Position numbers and translations under genes: made by a program. From positions 310,001 through 374,000 of the forward strand of contig JADJNH010000006.1 of NCBI GenBank assembly GCA_016714365.1: 64,000 nt of DNA, in the 5' to 3' direction. The notes beneath the pieces are model-generated. The model had not been told where the DNA came from, made no database searches, and saw only the letters and a list, made by a program, of their open reading frames with translations. This DNA is from Candidatus Vicinibacter affinis. Its GTDB lineage: Bacteria > Bacteroidota > Bacteroidia > Chitinophagales > Saprospiraceae. How positions within the stretch are numbered: the stretch's first letter is position 1; every line of letters starts with the position of its first letter. This document shows, piece after piece, positions 45,298-54,856 of the stretch.

Positions 45298-46467
45298 ATG
45301 AAAGGAATTATTACCATCGCAGTTTTATTTGTTGCAATTCTTCAGCTGAACTGCCAGAGACGGTTTGATGTACAATTTGTAGTGGATGGCCGAATGCGGG
45401 AAAGTATAATTGTTCAACCCAGCACTCCGCCACCTGCAGGAGGATATCCAGTAGTGTTTATGCTGCATGGAACCAGTGGCGATGGTTTAAAATTTTATAA
45501 TATTTCAGGATGGAAAGAATTAGGTGAAGATGAAAATTTCATTACCGTCTTCCCATCCTCCTTAAGTTGGTGCTTTGTAGAAGACGGGGTAGAAAAAAAC
45601 AATACCAGATGGGTCAATGGCAATGTAACAGACTATCCATGTTCAGGGCCTCCGCAAAATTATGCGGACGATGTAAAATTCTTAAAAGTGCTTGCAAAGA
45701 AAATTGCAGACACCTTTCCGGTAAATGAAAAAATGGTATTTTGTTCAGGCTTTTCGAATGGTTGTTCGATGATACACAAGCTTGCCATTGATGCGGGAGA
45801 AGTATTCGCAGCCGTTGCAGGCACCAGCGCACCTTTGATGGTAGGAGATTCTGCAAGACCGATCAACAGGATACCTGTTTGGTTTATGGTAGGAACCCTG
45901 GATGACCGTTTTATTGTACCTCCGTTTACAGAACTTCCATACGGTGGAGACTCCATTCTTACTTATTTAAACCCATTTATAAACAGAGCCCTGGTTTGCC
46001 AGGGATTAAAAAATGAATTCATTAAAAATGAAAGGGACAGTATTCATACTTATCAATTTTTGAATAACCTACCCGGTGAAATATCGAAACCCTATATTTT
46101 TTCCCTGATTAAAGATATGACTCACGAGTATCCGAATGGTATCAACTATCCCTTGAGTGCGCCTAAAATTTTCTGGGAATTTTTTAAACGCAGTGTAACA
46201 GTCAATACTACACAACCGGCGACACCGTCAAACGAAATTCTTGCCATACCGAATCCATCGAATGATTTTATCGAGTTTTCAATTCCAGCATATAATCAAA
46301 CCTACCAATGGAACCTATATGATGCCTACGGTCGATTGCGGATGAAAGGAAATCAAACACCAGGTGAAAGTTTTAAATGCAGGAAATCAGATTTAGGAAC
46401 AGGACTGTACATCTTTCAGGCGGATTTGGGAAACAGATTGCTGAGCAAGAAAATAATATTCAACTGA
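45298..46467 (+). CDS. Esterase paralogue 4 with T9SS domain
   Basis: 389 residues, nearly the same as paralogue 1 (signal MKGIITIAVLFVAILQLNCQ; SGFSNG nucleophile; GTLDDRF; MTHEYPNG). Its C-terminus is closest to that of paralogue 2 (NLYDAYGRLRMKGNQ; GTGLYIFQADLG). This mosaic likeness suggests gene conversion or serial duplication within the array. It has its own promoter. Confidence 0.88.
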   Translation: MKGIITIAVLFVAILQLNCQRRFDVQFVVDGRMRESIIVQPSTPPPAGGYPVVFMLHGTSGDGLKFYNISGWKELGEDENFITVFPSSLSWCFVEDGVEKNNTRWVNGNVTDYPCSGPPQNYADDVKFLKVLAKKIADTFPVNEKMVFCSGFSNGCSMIHKLAIDAGEVFAAVAGTSAPLMVGDSARPINRIPVWFMVGTLDDRFIVPPFTELPYGGDSILTYLNPFINRALVCQGLKNEFIKNERDSIHTYQFLNNLPGEISKPYIFSLIKDMTHEYPNGINYPLSAPKIFWEFFKRSVTVNTTQPATPSNEILAIPNPSNDFIEFSIPAYNQTYQWNLYDAYGRLRMKGNQTPGESFKCRKSDLGTGLYIFQADLGNRLLSKKIIFN

Positions 46468-46476
46468 TTCCTGAAT

Positions 46477-47001
46477 TCAAGAAATTCCCAGCAAAACTTT
46501 TAGCTCTTCAAATACAGTAGTTTTGTCAGAATCCTGTGTCTCATGATAATAATCCCCGACCTCCTCTTTTGTACGGTACTGGATGGGTAAGTGGTATTGG
46601 CCAAAATACAAGAGATTGTATAAGGACACAAAAAGGATGATGTTCACGACACAATTACCTTCAATGTAAATATTGGATTTTCTTAACCAGGGATTTACAC
46701 TTTCTTCACCATCCTCCAGATATTCTATTGGGAATGTAAATAATTTTTTGTGCAGTGTAAAATTATCTATGATCCATTCTTTGATCTGACGGTGTTCAAT
46801 GTCATCGTGAAGAAGTACAATGGCTTTTAAAATTTCTATGGCTGCCTGACAATCGAATTCCTTGTCTGCATAGTCCAAAAACTCATCGACTTCTGATTCA
46901 TAAATCGTCCTGACGGCACTGGCTCCCTCGTATGATTTTTCGCCATTGTATCTTTCGTCCAGCAGCACATCGATCGATAGAATTATTTTGTCACTCTTCA
47001 T
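46477..47001 (-). CDS. Hypothetical protein, 174 aa
   Basis: Acidic cytosolic protein without a recognised domain. There is a helical acidic middle (ESEVDEFLDYADKEFDCQAA) and a hydrophobic stretch VNIILFVSLYNLLYFG. It is convergent with esterase 4, with 9 bp between stops. The family is unknown. Confidence 0.65.
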   Translation of the reverse strand: MKSDKIILSIDVLLDERYNGEKSYEGASAVRTIYESEVDEFLDYADKEFDCQAAIEILKAIVLLHDDIEHRQIKEWIIDNFTLHKKLFTFPIEYLEDGEESVNPWLRKSNIYIEGNCVVNIILFVSLYNLLYFGQYHLPIQYRTKEEVGDYYHETQDSDKTTVFEELKVLLGIS

Positions 47002-47241
47002 TTTGTTTAGGGTTATGGTTGATCACTTCAGGGGAACACGAAATTATGACAAAATACTATATGAGATCTGAGATTTTTCCGAACTGAGTGAAAAAGCAAA
47101 TTTCGTCCTAAAAATTCATAGAAAAATATGCTGACTTACCTCGAGTCTGATGTATTTATCTTCTGTTATAAACAAGCAGTAAGGGTTCCTAACTATATTA
47201 GCGCAATGGAGCTTTCAAAACTATTCATGAATTCGTAAGAG

Positions 47242-47823
47242 ATGGAGGATATCAGCCAACTTGATTCAATGTTCCGATATTTTGAAAAGTACCACCGACT
47301 TTCCCCGGAGGAAAAAAAAGTGATTGCCGGCATATGTGGAATAGTGCATTTGACAAAAAACAAAGAACTGCAGTCCATTGGCCACACCTGCAAAACGATT
47401 TATTTCATTCATAAAGGAATGGCCCGCATTTATTATTACAAAGATGGGACAGACATCACAGAAAGTTTTTCGTTTGATAATAACATCATCGCACGGGTAG
47501 AGAGCCTGTTTACCGGTCATCCAAGCCGCAAAGCCATACAGGTCCTTGAGGATTCTGAAATCATAGCCATTGATGCAGCGAAGTTGTTTGGGCTTTATGA
47601 TAATTACCCGGGAATAGAACGGCTGTTTAGAAAAATTTTTGAAGCCGGTTATGTGGATACCGTGAACCGAATGGAGGGAATACAGTTTCACACAGCTGAA
47701 GAACGCTACAAAGCACTCCTGGAAGAGGCTCCTGACCTTCTGAAACGCGTACCCCTTAAACACATAGCCACTTACCTTGGCATCACTCAGGTGAGCCTTA
47801 GCCGCATCAGAGGTCATAAGTAA
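47242..47823 (+). CDS. Crp/Fnr-family transcriptional regulator
   Basis: 193 residues. The cyclic-nucleotide-binding-type beta-roll (about 25-120; IYFIHKGMARIYYYKDGTDIT) is followed by a C-terminal helix-turn-helix end (VPLKHIATYLGITQVSLSRI). There are no cysteines of the FNR Fe-S type at the N-terminus. The usual RxS phosphate-binding motif of CRP is not seen, so the ligand is unknown. It precedes five genes on the same strand. Confidence 0.9.
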   Translation: MEDISQLDSMFRYFEKYHRLSPEEKKVIAGICGIVHLTKNKELQSIGHTCKTIYFIHKGMARIYYYKDGTDITESFSFDNNIIARVESLFTGHPSRKAIQVLEDSEIIAIDAAKLFGLYDNYPGIERLFRKIFEAGYVDTVNRMEGIQFHTAEERYKALLEEAPDLLKRVPLKHIATYLGITQVSLSRIRGHK

Positions 47824-48109
47824 TCGATTGCGAAAAAGGCAACAGTTATTTTAAAGAACATCCATTCTCCGAGGCTACAACTATGCAATCTTATTGTCTT
47901 GTTAAATTTCTTCCTTCCTTAATTACTTATCATATGTAAAAGGATTTGGTTTGATACTGTCCCAAATTTGTGGCAGATAAATAATAAGTACCATGGTGAG
48001 TTGGTGGATGTACTGCCGAAGCAAAGACAAGGCAACAGAAAATGTAAGTAAAGTAAACGAACTGGATCCACTTTTAGATATAAAGTTACCAAAGGGAACT
48101 CATGCCAGA

Positions 48110-48625
48110 ATGAAACAAAAAATTTTAACTACCATAAACCTACTTGTTTTTGGAATCCTCCAATTAAACGCCCAGGAAAAGCCTACTGCTTCAGAGTATC
48201 CAAAAATAGTAGGCTATCTTGCAGTAGTCCATCCGCTGCTTACAATAGATAAAGATGGTTTTTCTTCAAATTTTACGAATTACTACCATGTTGGATTTCC
48301 GACCGGGATTCACGTATATTCCAGTAAAAACTTTGGCTACAGTCTTGAAATTGTCCCTTTTATTAAAGTGATTAATGGAGAGGCCAGTGCAAATAACATT
48401 TTGATTCACCCTGGATTAATATTTCGTTTTCCACAAAAGTGGACACTCTATACTCGTCTGGCTTTTGAAACTTCAGGTCGCTTCGGGTTAACACCAGCCA
48501 TTAGTAAAGTAGTTTATAAATCAAACCATCATAATTTTTTTATCACGGTTCCTTTTCCACTTCGCTTAGGGAATAAGCAATCTGCCTCTTTTGGCATTGC
48601 CCTTCTTGGAGGCTTGACCTTTTAA
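48110..48625 (+). CDS. Small outer-membrane barrel-like protein
   Basis: 171 residues from the ATG at 48110, which directly starts a signal peptide (MKQKILTTINLLVFGILQLNAQ). Upstream in-frame codons to 47993 look unlike it. The remainder is rich in alternating strands (HVYSSKNFGYSLEIVPFIKV, LYTRLAFETSGRFGLTP) and ends in F, which suggests a small beta barrel. The family is not recognised. Confidence 0.6.
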   Translation: MKQKILTTINLLVFGILQLNAQEKPTASEYPKIVGYLAVVHPLLTIDKDGFSSNFTNYYHVGFPTGIHVYSSKNFGYSLEIVPFIKVINGEASANNILIHPGLIFRFPQKWTLYTRLAFETSGRFGLTPAISKVVYKSNHHNFFITVPFPLRLGNKQSASFGIALLGGLTF

Positions 48626-48635
48626 ATCATTTAGG

Positions 48636-49268
48636 ATGAAAATGAATATACACAGCGTTTTCGATCAAAATGCCACTGAATACGACCATTGGTTTGACCT
48701 GAATTTTGAAATGTATCAATCTGAAATATTGGCCTTAAAGCAAGCCATACCTTCAAATAAAAAAGGAATAGAAATTGGTGTTGGCACCGGAAGATTTGCG
48801 GAACCATTGAAAATAAGGCACGGTGTGGAACCATCTGACGGCATGGCCACGTTGGCGAAAAAAAGAAATGTTGAGGTCTATAAGGGTGTAGCTGAAAATC
48901 TGCCGATTGGGGATCAATCTTTTGATTTTGTAACCATGGTTACCACAGATTGCTTTTTAGAAAACACAGCGAAAGCCTTTTCGGAAGTACACCGAATTTT
49001 AAAACCCCAGGGCATTTTTATTATTGGCCTGATAGATCGATTGAGTGAACTAGGAAAAAGTTATGAACAAAAGAAATTAAAAAACAAATTTTATAAGGAC
49101 GCTAAATTTTATTCCACGGAAGAACTTACAGAATTCTTGAAAAATGCCGGATTCAACAATTTCAATTATTGGCAGACACTCTTTCATCCGGAAGAAAACA
49201 AAATTGAAGAGCCACAAGCGTCATTTGGAAAAGGTGGTTTTGTAGTTATAAAAGCTATCAAAATTTAA
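48636..49268 (+). CDS. Class I SAM-dependent methyltransferase
   Basis: 210 residues, Methyltransf_11 fold. Motif I is GIEIGVGTGRF (about 46-56), the acidic end of strand 2 is GVEPSD, and the later segment LPIGDQSFDFVTMV and ILKPQGIFIIGLID match motifs II-III. The substrate is unknown. It lies in a run of genes with DsrE, MFS and rhodanese genes, which suggests a sulfur or metalloid context. Confidence 0.85.
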   Translation: MKMNIHSVFDQNATEYDHWFDLNFEMYQSEILALKQAIPSNKKGIEIGVGTGRFAEPLKIRHGVEPSDGMATLAKKRNVEVYKGVAENLPIGDQSFDFVTMVTTDCFLENTAKAFSEVHRILKPQGIFIIGLIDRLSELGKSYEQKKLKNKFYKDAKFYSTEELTEFLKNAGFNNFNYWQTLFHPEENKIEEPQASFGKGGFVVIKAIKI

Positions 49269-49280
49269 AAAAAATAATTT

Positions 49281-49634
49281 ATGAAAATTTTAATTATCAT
49301 CAACGATGCGCCTTATGGAAATGAGAAAGCCTACAATGCCCTAAGAATCGCAAATAAGCTAAATACGGATCATTCCGAAGTTGACCTGAGAATTTTTTTA
49401 ATGGCTGATGGTGCCAATTGTGCAATTGCCAATCAAAATACCCCAAACGGTTATTACAACATTGAAAAAATGCTCAAACTTTCACTGCTCAAAGGCGCGC
49501 AAGTTAAAATTTGTGGTAGCTGTGCGGAAGCAAGGGGGTTGACTCATAACTTACTGGTAACAGGTGCTGAGATCAGCAATCTGGCTGAACTTACCAACTG
49601 GATTATAGACAGTGATAAAATACTTAATTTTTAA
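49281..49634 (+). CDS. DsrE/DsrF-like sulfur-relay family protein
   Basis: 117 residues with a DsrE fold (KILIIINDAPYGNEKAYNALR ...) and a conserved active-site-like cysteine pair in ICGSCAEARG. DsrE/TusD proteins carry persulfide sulfur on such cysteines. The 3' end is close to the MFS gene, with 13 bases between them. Its neighbour, a rhodanese, fits sulfur transfer. Confidence 0.85.
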   Translation: MKILIIINDAPYGNEKAYNALRIANKLNTDHSEVDLRIFLMADGANCAIANQNTPNGYYNIEKMLKLSLLKGAQVKICGSCAEARGLTHNLLVTGAEISNLAELTNWIIDSDKILNF

Positions 49635-49647
49635 TTTTAAAAAACTG

Positions 49648-50916
49648 ATGATGGTCAGACAGGTTAAATTAGGTTTAAAAGAAAACTGGAAACAATTTTC
49701 TTTACTGGTACTCATCAATGCCTTTGTTGGGGGAATGGTGGGTATGGAGCGAAGCATATTGCCTCGTATTGCAGAGATAGAATTCCACATTTCGGCCAAA
49801 ACAGCCATCCTCTCTTTTATCATCGTCTTTGGAATTGTTAAGGCGATTACCAATTATTACACCGGCACTTTAGCGAACAGGTTCGGTAGAAAAAAATTAT
49901 TGGTGGCCGGATGGATTATTGGACTACCTATACCTTTTATCTTAATGTTCGCTCCAAGCTGGTCGTGGATAATAGCGGCCAATGTATTACTGGGCATCAA
50001 CCAGGGTCTCACCTGGTCCAGCACAGTCGTGATGAAAATTGATCTGGTGGGAGAAAAGCAAAGAGGCTTCGCCATGGGATTAAATGAATTTGCAGGTTAC
50101 ATTGCGGTGGCATTGGTAGCCTTTTTAACCGGTTGGATTGCGAGCGAATATGGAATCAGACCCTACCCTTTTTACACAGGTATTGTCTTGGTTGTTTTTG
50201 GTTTGTTGGGGAGCATATTTTTTATCAAAGACACCCGTCATCATGTAGCACAGGAGACGATTAACAACTCCATTCCACGGCTTCAAAATATTTTTTGGGA
50301 CACCACCTGGAAAAATAAAAATTTAGGTTCTGTCACGCAGGCCGGATTGATCAACAACCTCAACGATGGAATGGCCTGGGGTATATTTCCTATCCTTCTT
50401 GCCACTAAGGGATTCTCTATCGCAGAAATTGGAATTGTCACTGCCATTTATCCGGCCGTATGGGGGATCGGTCAATTATTTACCGGAAGAATGGCGGATA
50501 AGTTTTGTAAAAAAGATATGCTTTATATTGGAATGCTTCTGCAAGCAATTGCATTGGTAGTTTTAGTGTGGGCCGATACCATGATCCACTTTATTACACT
50601 CTCTGCTATTTTGGGCTGGGGAACAGCAATGGTATACCCTACTTTCCTGGCTACCGTCGCAGAAAATACGCATCCTCAGGATCGAGCCAAAAGCATCGGA
50701 ATTTTCAGGCTTTGGAGAGATCTGGGATATGCGATAGGCGCTATACTCACAGGCATCCTGGCGGATTGGTACAGTATAAATTCCGCCATTCTATTTATCG
50801 GATTCCTCACTTTTATTTCATCCCTCATCATTCAATTTAGAATGAATTGCAAACCAAGCGATCCAACAAAAATATGGGATTGGATGAAACTTAAATTTTT
50901 ACCCAATGGAAAATAA
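49648..50916 (+). CDS. MFS transporter
   Basis: About 422 residues from the ATG at 49648, with 12 membrane segments. The loop 2-3 signature is TGTLANRFGRKKLLVAG, and a central linker holds RHHVAQETINNSIPRLQ. An in-frame start at 49612 overlaps the previous gene and is less likely. The substrate is not known. Its stop overlaps the rhodanese start by 11 bases, so the two are coupled. Confidence 0.9.
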   Translation: MMVRQVKLGLKENWKQFSLLVLINAFVGGMVGMERSILPRIAEIEFHISAKTAILSFIIVFGIVKAITNYYTGTLANRFGRKKLLVAGWIIGLPIPFILMFAPSWSWIIAANVLLGINQGLTWSSTVVMKIDLVGEKQRGFAMGLNEFAGYIAVALVAFLTGWIASEYGIRPYPFYTGIVLVVFGLLGSIFFIKDTRHHVAQETINNSIPRLQNIFWDTTWKNKNLGSVTQAGLINNLNDGMAWGIFPILLATKGFSIAEIGIVTAIYPAVWGIGQLFTGRMADKFCKKDMLYIGMLLQAIALVVLVWADTMIHFITLSAILGWGTAMVYPTFLATVAENTHPQDRAKSIGIFRLWRDLGYAIGAILTGILADWYSINSAILFIGFLTFISSLIIQFRMNCKPSDPTKIWDWMKLKFLPNGK

Positions 50917-51232
50917 AAAAGAATGTCTGACTTTGTCTGAACTGAAAGCCCTTATCCATCAATCACCCGAAAATTTAATCCTCCTGGATGTAAGAAATCC
51001 GGAAGAATTTACTGAAAAACATATTCCCGGTGCCATCAATATCCCCCTGTCTGAACTCGTAAATCACCTCACAGAATGGTCCACAAAAAGTACCCTTGTA
51101 ACCATTTGTGGAAAAGGAGGAGGCAGATCCGCTGCAGCTGCTGAAATACTAAAGTCATCAGGATTGCTCAACACATTTTATCTCTGCGGAGGAACCTTTG
51201 GTTGGTATGAAAATGTAATTAAAGTTGATTGA
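50906..51232 (+). CDS. Rhodanese-like sulfurtransferase
   Basis: 108 residues, single rhodanese domain. It has LLDVRNPEEFTEKHIPGAIN and the active loop TICGKGGGRSAAAAE with the catalytic Cys. Rhodaneses move sulfane sulfur onto a thiol acceptor. Overlap with the MFS gene and proximity to DsrE suggest one sulfur-handling operon. Confidence 0.92.
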   Translation: MENKKECLTLSELKALIHQSPENLILLDVRNPEEFTEKHIPGAINIPLSELVNHLTEWSTKSTLVTICGKGGGRSAAAAEILKSSGLLNTFYLCGGTFGWYENVIKVD

Positions 51233-51241
51233 AAATTAAAT

Positions 51242-51552
51242 GGCTCAGCGGGACGCATTCAACTCACCCCCAACCCCTCTCTTAAAAGAGAGGGGGGATT
51301 CAATGACAAAAGAGTTTTAGGAAGGCTCAGCGGGACACATTCAACTCACCCCCCCAATGAATTGGGGACCCTCTCTTAAAAGAGAGGGTGAATTCAATAG
51401 GATTTGATCAAATTTAGTGTAGGTCATTTTTTCAGTATCGTTCAGTCATCACATTAACTCATTTGCTCATTAACTAATTCTCCCCCGCTGTCGCACGATA
51501 CTCTGCCGAGGCAGAGATCGTTCAGTTACATTAGCTAATTAACTCATTTGCT
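51242..51552. repeat. Hairpin-rich repeat block, left of the copper cluster
   Basis: There are two units starting GGCTCAGCGGGAC (51242 and about 51334), each ending with a CCCTCTCTT/AAGAGAGGG hairpin. Then comes the hairpin ACGAT-A-CTCTGCC-GA-GGCAGAG-ATCGT (about 51494-51521) and GCTAATTAACTCATTTGCTC. The same modules in the same orientation lie at 55474-55760. There is no coding content. The first hairpins could also end transcription from both sides. Confidence 0.75.
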
Positions 51553-51558
51553 CTTTTG

Positions 51559-52635
51559 CTAAAAAGGATTTTTAAAAGCTTCATTTTTAAGATAGGTTTC
51601 ATCGGTGAGGGTTTTCAAAAATGCCACCAGATCTGCCTTGTCTGTTGCGTTTAATTTTAACCCGCCCGGCTGAAGATTGTATTGAAGTAAAATATCGACT
51701 GAGTTGGATGGCTTTACTCCAGTGTTGTAATGGTCGATGACCTCTTCCAAAGTTTTAAACCTGCCATCATGCATGTATGGAAAAGATTGTGCGATATTTC
51801 TGAGTGATGGTACTTTAAACTTTCCTTTATCGGCCAATGCTCCTGTTACTTTACTTCTACCATCATCTGCAATTCCTGATTCGATGTCAAGACCATTGTT
51901 CATAAAATCATCATTGGTAAAGTTATGATTGCCATGACAATGAAAACACTCTGCTCCTTTCACTGAACTGCCGGGATTAAATTCGGAAAAAAATAAAACT
52001 CTACCTCTCTCCTCCTCTGCTGTCAACTGAACTTCTCCACGCTTCCAACGATCAAACTTTGAATTGTTGGATATCATGGTAAACTCAAATTGTTCAATAG
52101 CCAGGCCTATCCTTTCGGGAGTAATCAAATCGTCTCCGAAAGCGCGGATAAACTGGTTAGTGTACTTTTTATTATTGCTCAATTTTTGCACCACATTCTG
52201 GAGAGATTCATTCATTTCTAAAGGATCCTGAATGGGTTTCAGTGCCTGATCACGAACAGATGGAGAGCGTCCATCCCAAAACATCCCGTTGTAATGCCAG
52301 GCAAGATTAAAAATAGGCATAGCCTGTCTTTTTCCGGGCAACTTCTCTACGCCAATACTGAATTTCAGTGAATCGGAAAATGAATCCGACTGACGATGGC
52401 AATCCGCGCAGGCTTGTGTACCATTTTTGGACATTGCCTTTTCATAAAAAAGCATTCTTCCCAATTGAACACCTGCCTTGGTCAATGGATTGTCAGCAGG
52501 CAAATCAGGATTTGGAAAACCAGCATAATTTATTTCGTAAGGAGTGGTGTCCAGTTGCACCACTTCTTCAGGATTGCAGGTCATAAAAAAGACCAAAGCA
52601 AAAATTATTATTATTAAAACAGAATAGATTTTCAT
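51559..52635 (-). CDS. Di-haem cytochrome c peroxidase/MbnH-like lipoprotein 1
   Basis: 358 residues from the ATG at 52633-52635, with a lipoprotein signal (FALVFFMTC). Two CxxCH haem sites are present: CADCH and CFHCH. The family covers cytochrome c peroxidases, MauG and MbnH. Because an MbnP-like gene follows in the operon, an MbnH role (oxidising a Trp of MbnP) is plausible, but simple peroxidase activity is the alternative. It begins 13 bases after the next CcP gene. Confidence 0.88.
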   Translation of the reverse strand: MKIYSVLIIIIFALVFFMTCNPEEVVQLDTTPYEINYAGFPNPDLPADNPLTKAGVQLGRMLFYEKAMSKNGTQACADCHRQSDSFSDSLKFSIGVEKLPGKRQAMPIFNLAWHYNGMFWDGRSPSVRDQALKPIQDPLEMNESLQNVVQKLSNNKKYTNQFIRAFGDDLITPERIGLAIEQFEFTMISNNSKFDRWKRGEVQLTAEEERGRVLFFSEFNPGSSVKGAECFHCHGNHNFTNDDFMNNGLDIESGIADDGRSKVTGALADKGKFKVPSLRNIAQSFPYMHDGRFKTLEEVIDHYNTGVKPSNSVDILLQYNLQPGGLKLNATDKADLVAFLKTLTDETYLKNEAFKNPF

Positions 52636-52648
52636 AAAATACAATTTA

Positions 52649-53666
52649 CTAATACCTGAATTCAGGATTTGAAATAAAATTAAAATCAGTCAGGCTGTTT
52701 AAAAAAGCTAATAGATCTTTTCGTTCCTCAGGATTTAACACAAATGATTTTAGTAAAGAACTTTTGTTTGCATGTGGTTTCCCTCCGGATGCATAATGGT
52801 CGATCACCTGGTCCAGACTTTTCAAACTACCATCGTGCATGTATGGTGCTGTTAATCCAACATTGCGCAAGGAAGGAACTTTAAACAATGCTCTGTCTTG
52901 TTCCAGTTGGGTAAACCTCATTCGTCCGCTGTCCGGATAATTTACATACAATCCATTGTTCTGATAGCTTTGATTGGTAAACAGAAAACCATTGTGACAT
53001 TGAATACAATTTAATCGGTCACTTTGAAAAAGTAAAAATCCACGCGCCACTTCCGGTCGATAAGCTTCGGGCAATTTCTGAAAATACCATTGATCAAACA
53101 ATGAATTACCGCTGAGAAGCGTACGCTCAAATGCGGCAATGGCTCTGGTGATCACAAACGGGTCCGGCTTACGGCCATAGGCCTCCATCGACAGCGCTGC
53201 ATACAATTGATTATTATTCAATCGCTCTGCAATTCTTACGATGTTAAAATCAAATTCGTTGTGTTCCTGTATGGGCACCGCAATTTGCATCTCAAGACTG
53301 GGGACCGATCCTTCTCTGAGCAATTTGTCCTGATAGACCACATTGGCAAGGCTTGGTGAATTTCTGGTTCCCAATCGGTTTTCGATTCCTAAACTGAAGG
53401 CAACCGTATCCGAGAATGAATTTGCAGCAAGGTGGCAGGAGGCACAACTTTTAGTACTGTCCTTTGACAAAACAGGATCGTAAAAAAAGCAGCTTGCCTA
53501 ATCGCACTCTGTCCTTGGTTAAAATATTATCCTGTGGAATTTTAGGAGCAGGAAAACCAACCGGAATTTTTAATACAAAATCACCCGTGCCATCCTCCAC
53601 AAATTTGTCCTGATGACAGTTTGTCAAGACAAAAACCACCAATAATAATACTGATATTCTAAGCAT
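52649..53666 (-). CDS. Di-haem cytochrome c peroxidase/MbnH-like lipoprotein 2, frame interrupted
   Basis: Lipoprotein signal (LLLVVFVLTNC). The frame breaks at a 7-A run (plus strand, 53483-53489); removing one base gives RLGKLLFYDPVLSKDS, as in its paralogue. Haem sites are CASCH and CIQCH, in about 338 residues. It is either a sequencing indel or a real frameshift. It is a paralogue of the gene at 51559. Confidence 0.85.
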
Positions 53667-53717
53667 TTCTGCTTCGGTTAACGGGGATTGTCATCCCTCA
53701 GTTATTGAATTAAATCT

Positions 53718-54713
53718 CTACTTTGATATCAAAATTTTATTTCTTGCTACCAGTCTTCCCTTTTCAAAAAATGAAATAAAATAAACGCCCTCTGCAAGAC
53801 CTTCGGTACTCAAGGATACATTTCCCTTTGCCGGCAAATTATCCATTTGTTTTACTGCCACACCAAGAGAATTGCTTATTAACAGATTCTTAGTTTGCTC
53901 ACCGGGCAAAGTATAAAAAACATTCAGATGATCCTGTGCAGGATTTGGAAGACAGCTGATCAGAGTTGAATTTTCGACTACATCTTTGGTTGAAACAGAT
54001 TGAGGCAGCTGAATAAATTTGGCAAGAGCAGCATTGGATAAAACCTTTGCATTCATGGTGCTGCTGCCGTGCTGAATCAGATTGCCCTTCATTGCAATGT
54101 CCTTAAACAGTTGAGCATAATCTAAAGTCATATCCACATGCAAATTTCCATCTTTGGCACCCAAATATCCTTCGACTTCTGCTTTTGTGTACAGCGCATC
54201 TCCAAGACTGTGAATTTCGAAAACAGTTTCAGGAATCCCGTCATTGTCGTTGTCAATCATGCCTTCCAAAGCAATGAATCTGTAACCTGAAGTCCATCCC
54301 CAATGCATGGAAGGATCCTGAAATGCCAATGGATGTCCACTGAAATAGGTGGCAGGATCCAAATGGTTGACAGAAGCCGGAACGCCTAAATGAAGTATCA
54401 TTTTTTTAGCAGCTTGCATCGGATATTCTCCCAATTTATATTCTACACCGGGCTTACCTGCATTCACCAAAATATAGGTATCCGGCAATGGCATTGCAGC
54501 GTCATCCTCCTTTTTGAATTCAATTTCTGATATATAAAATTCTGCACGGGACAAGATCACTTTTTTACCATTCCAAATAGGAAAAACAGTTTTGTTGAGT
54601 ACCAGATCCTCGCTGTTGGCTTTGTGCTTAAATGTCGCCACCACCATGTTGTTTTGAGCATCCGCCCATGAAATAAACAAGCAGAAAAATAAAATTGTAT
54701 AAATGTATTTCAT
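53718..54713 (-). CDS. MbnP-like copper-binding protein with T9SS domain
   Basis: 331 residues. Signal peptide (FFCLFISWADAQ). The MbnP-family body (about 25-230) has SRAEFYISEIEF, a Trp pair in HWGWTSGYRFIALEG, FEIHSLGD and HVDMTLDYAQLF. A T9SS tail follows (LISCLPNPAQDHLNVF ... GVYFISFFEKG). In characterised MbnPH pairs a MbnP tryptophan is oxidised to kynurenine by the di-haem MbnH to bind copper. Here two MbnH/CcP-like genes lie directly downstream. Surface display through T9SS would be unusual. Confidence 0.75.
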   Translation of the reverse strand: MKYIYTILFFCLFISWADAQNNMVVATFKHKANSEDLVLNKTVFPIWNGKKVILSRAEFYISEIEFKKEDDAAMPLPDTYILVNAGKPGVEYKLGEYPMQAAKKMILHLGVPASVNHLDPATYFSGHPLAFQDPSMHWGWTSGYRFIALEGMIDNDNDGIPETVFEIHSLGDALYTKAEVEGYLGAKDGNLHVDMTLDYAQLFKDIAMKGNLIQHGSSTMNAKVLSNAALAKFIQLPQSVSTKDVVENSTLISCLPNPAQDHLNVFYTLPGEQTKNLLISNSLGVAVKQMDNLPAKGNVSLSTEGLAEGVYFISFFEKGRLVARNKILISK

Positions 54714-54856
54714 AATAGTTTAAATTTTATCAATTTGAAATTTGGAAATTTTTTTAAAAATAAACAGCCACTAAAATAATTGACATGTTAAAATAAATTG
54801 GACTCCATTACTTATATGCCAATCCATTCCTGAAGTTGGAAACAATTGGCTTGCCC

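Noticed and set aside
47266..47817. 183-residue minus-strand frame opposite the Crp-type gene
   Set aside because: The Crp frame has clear beta-roll and helix-turn-helix features; the antisense frame does not.
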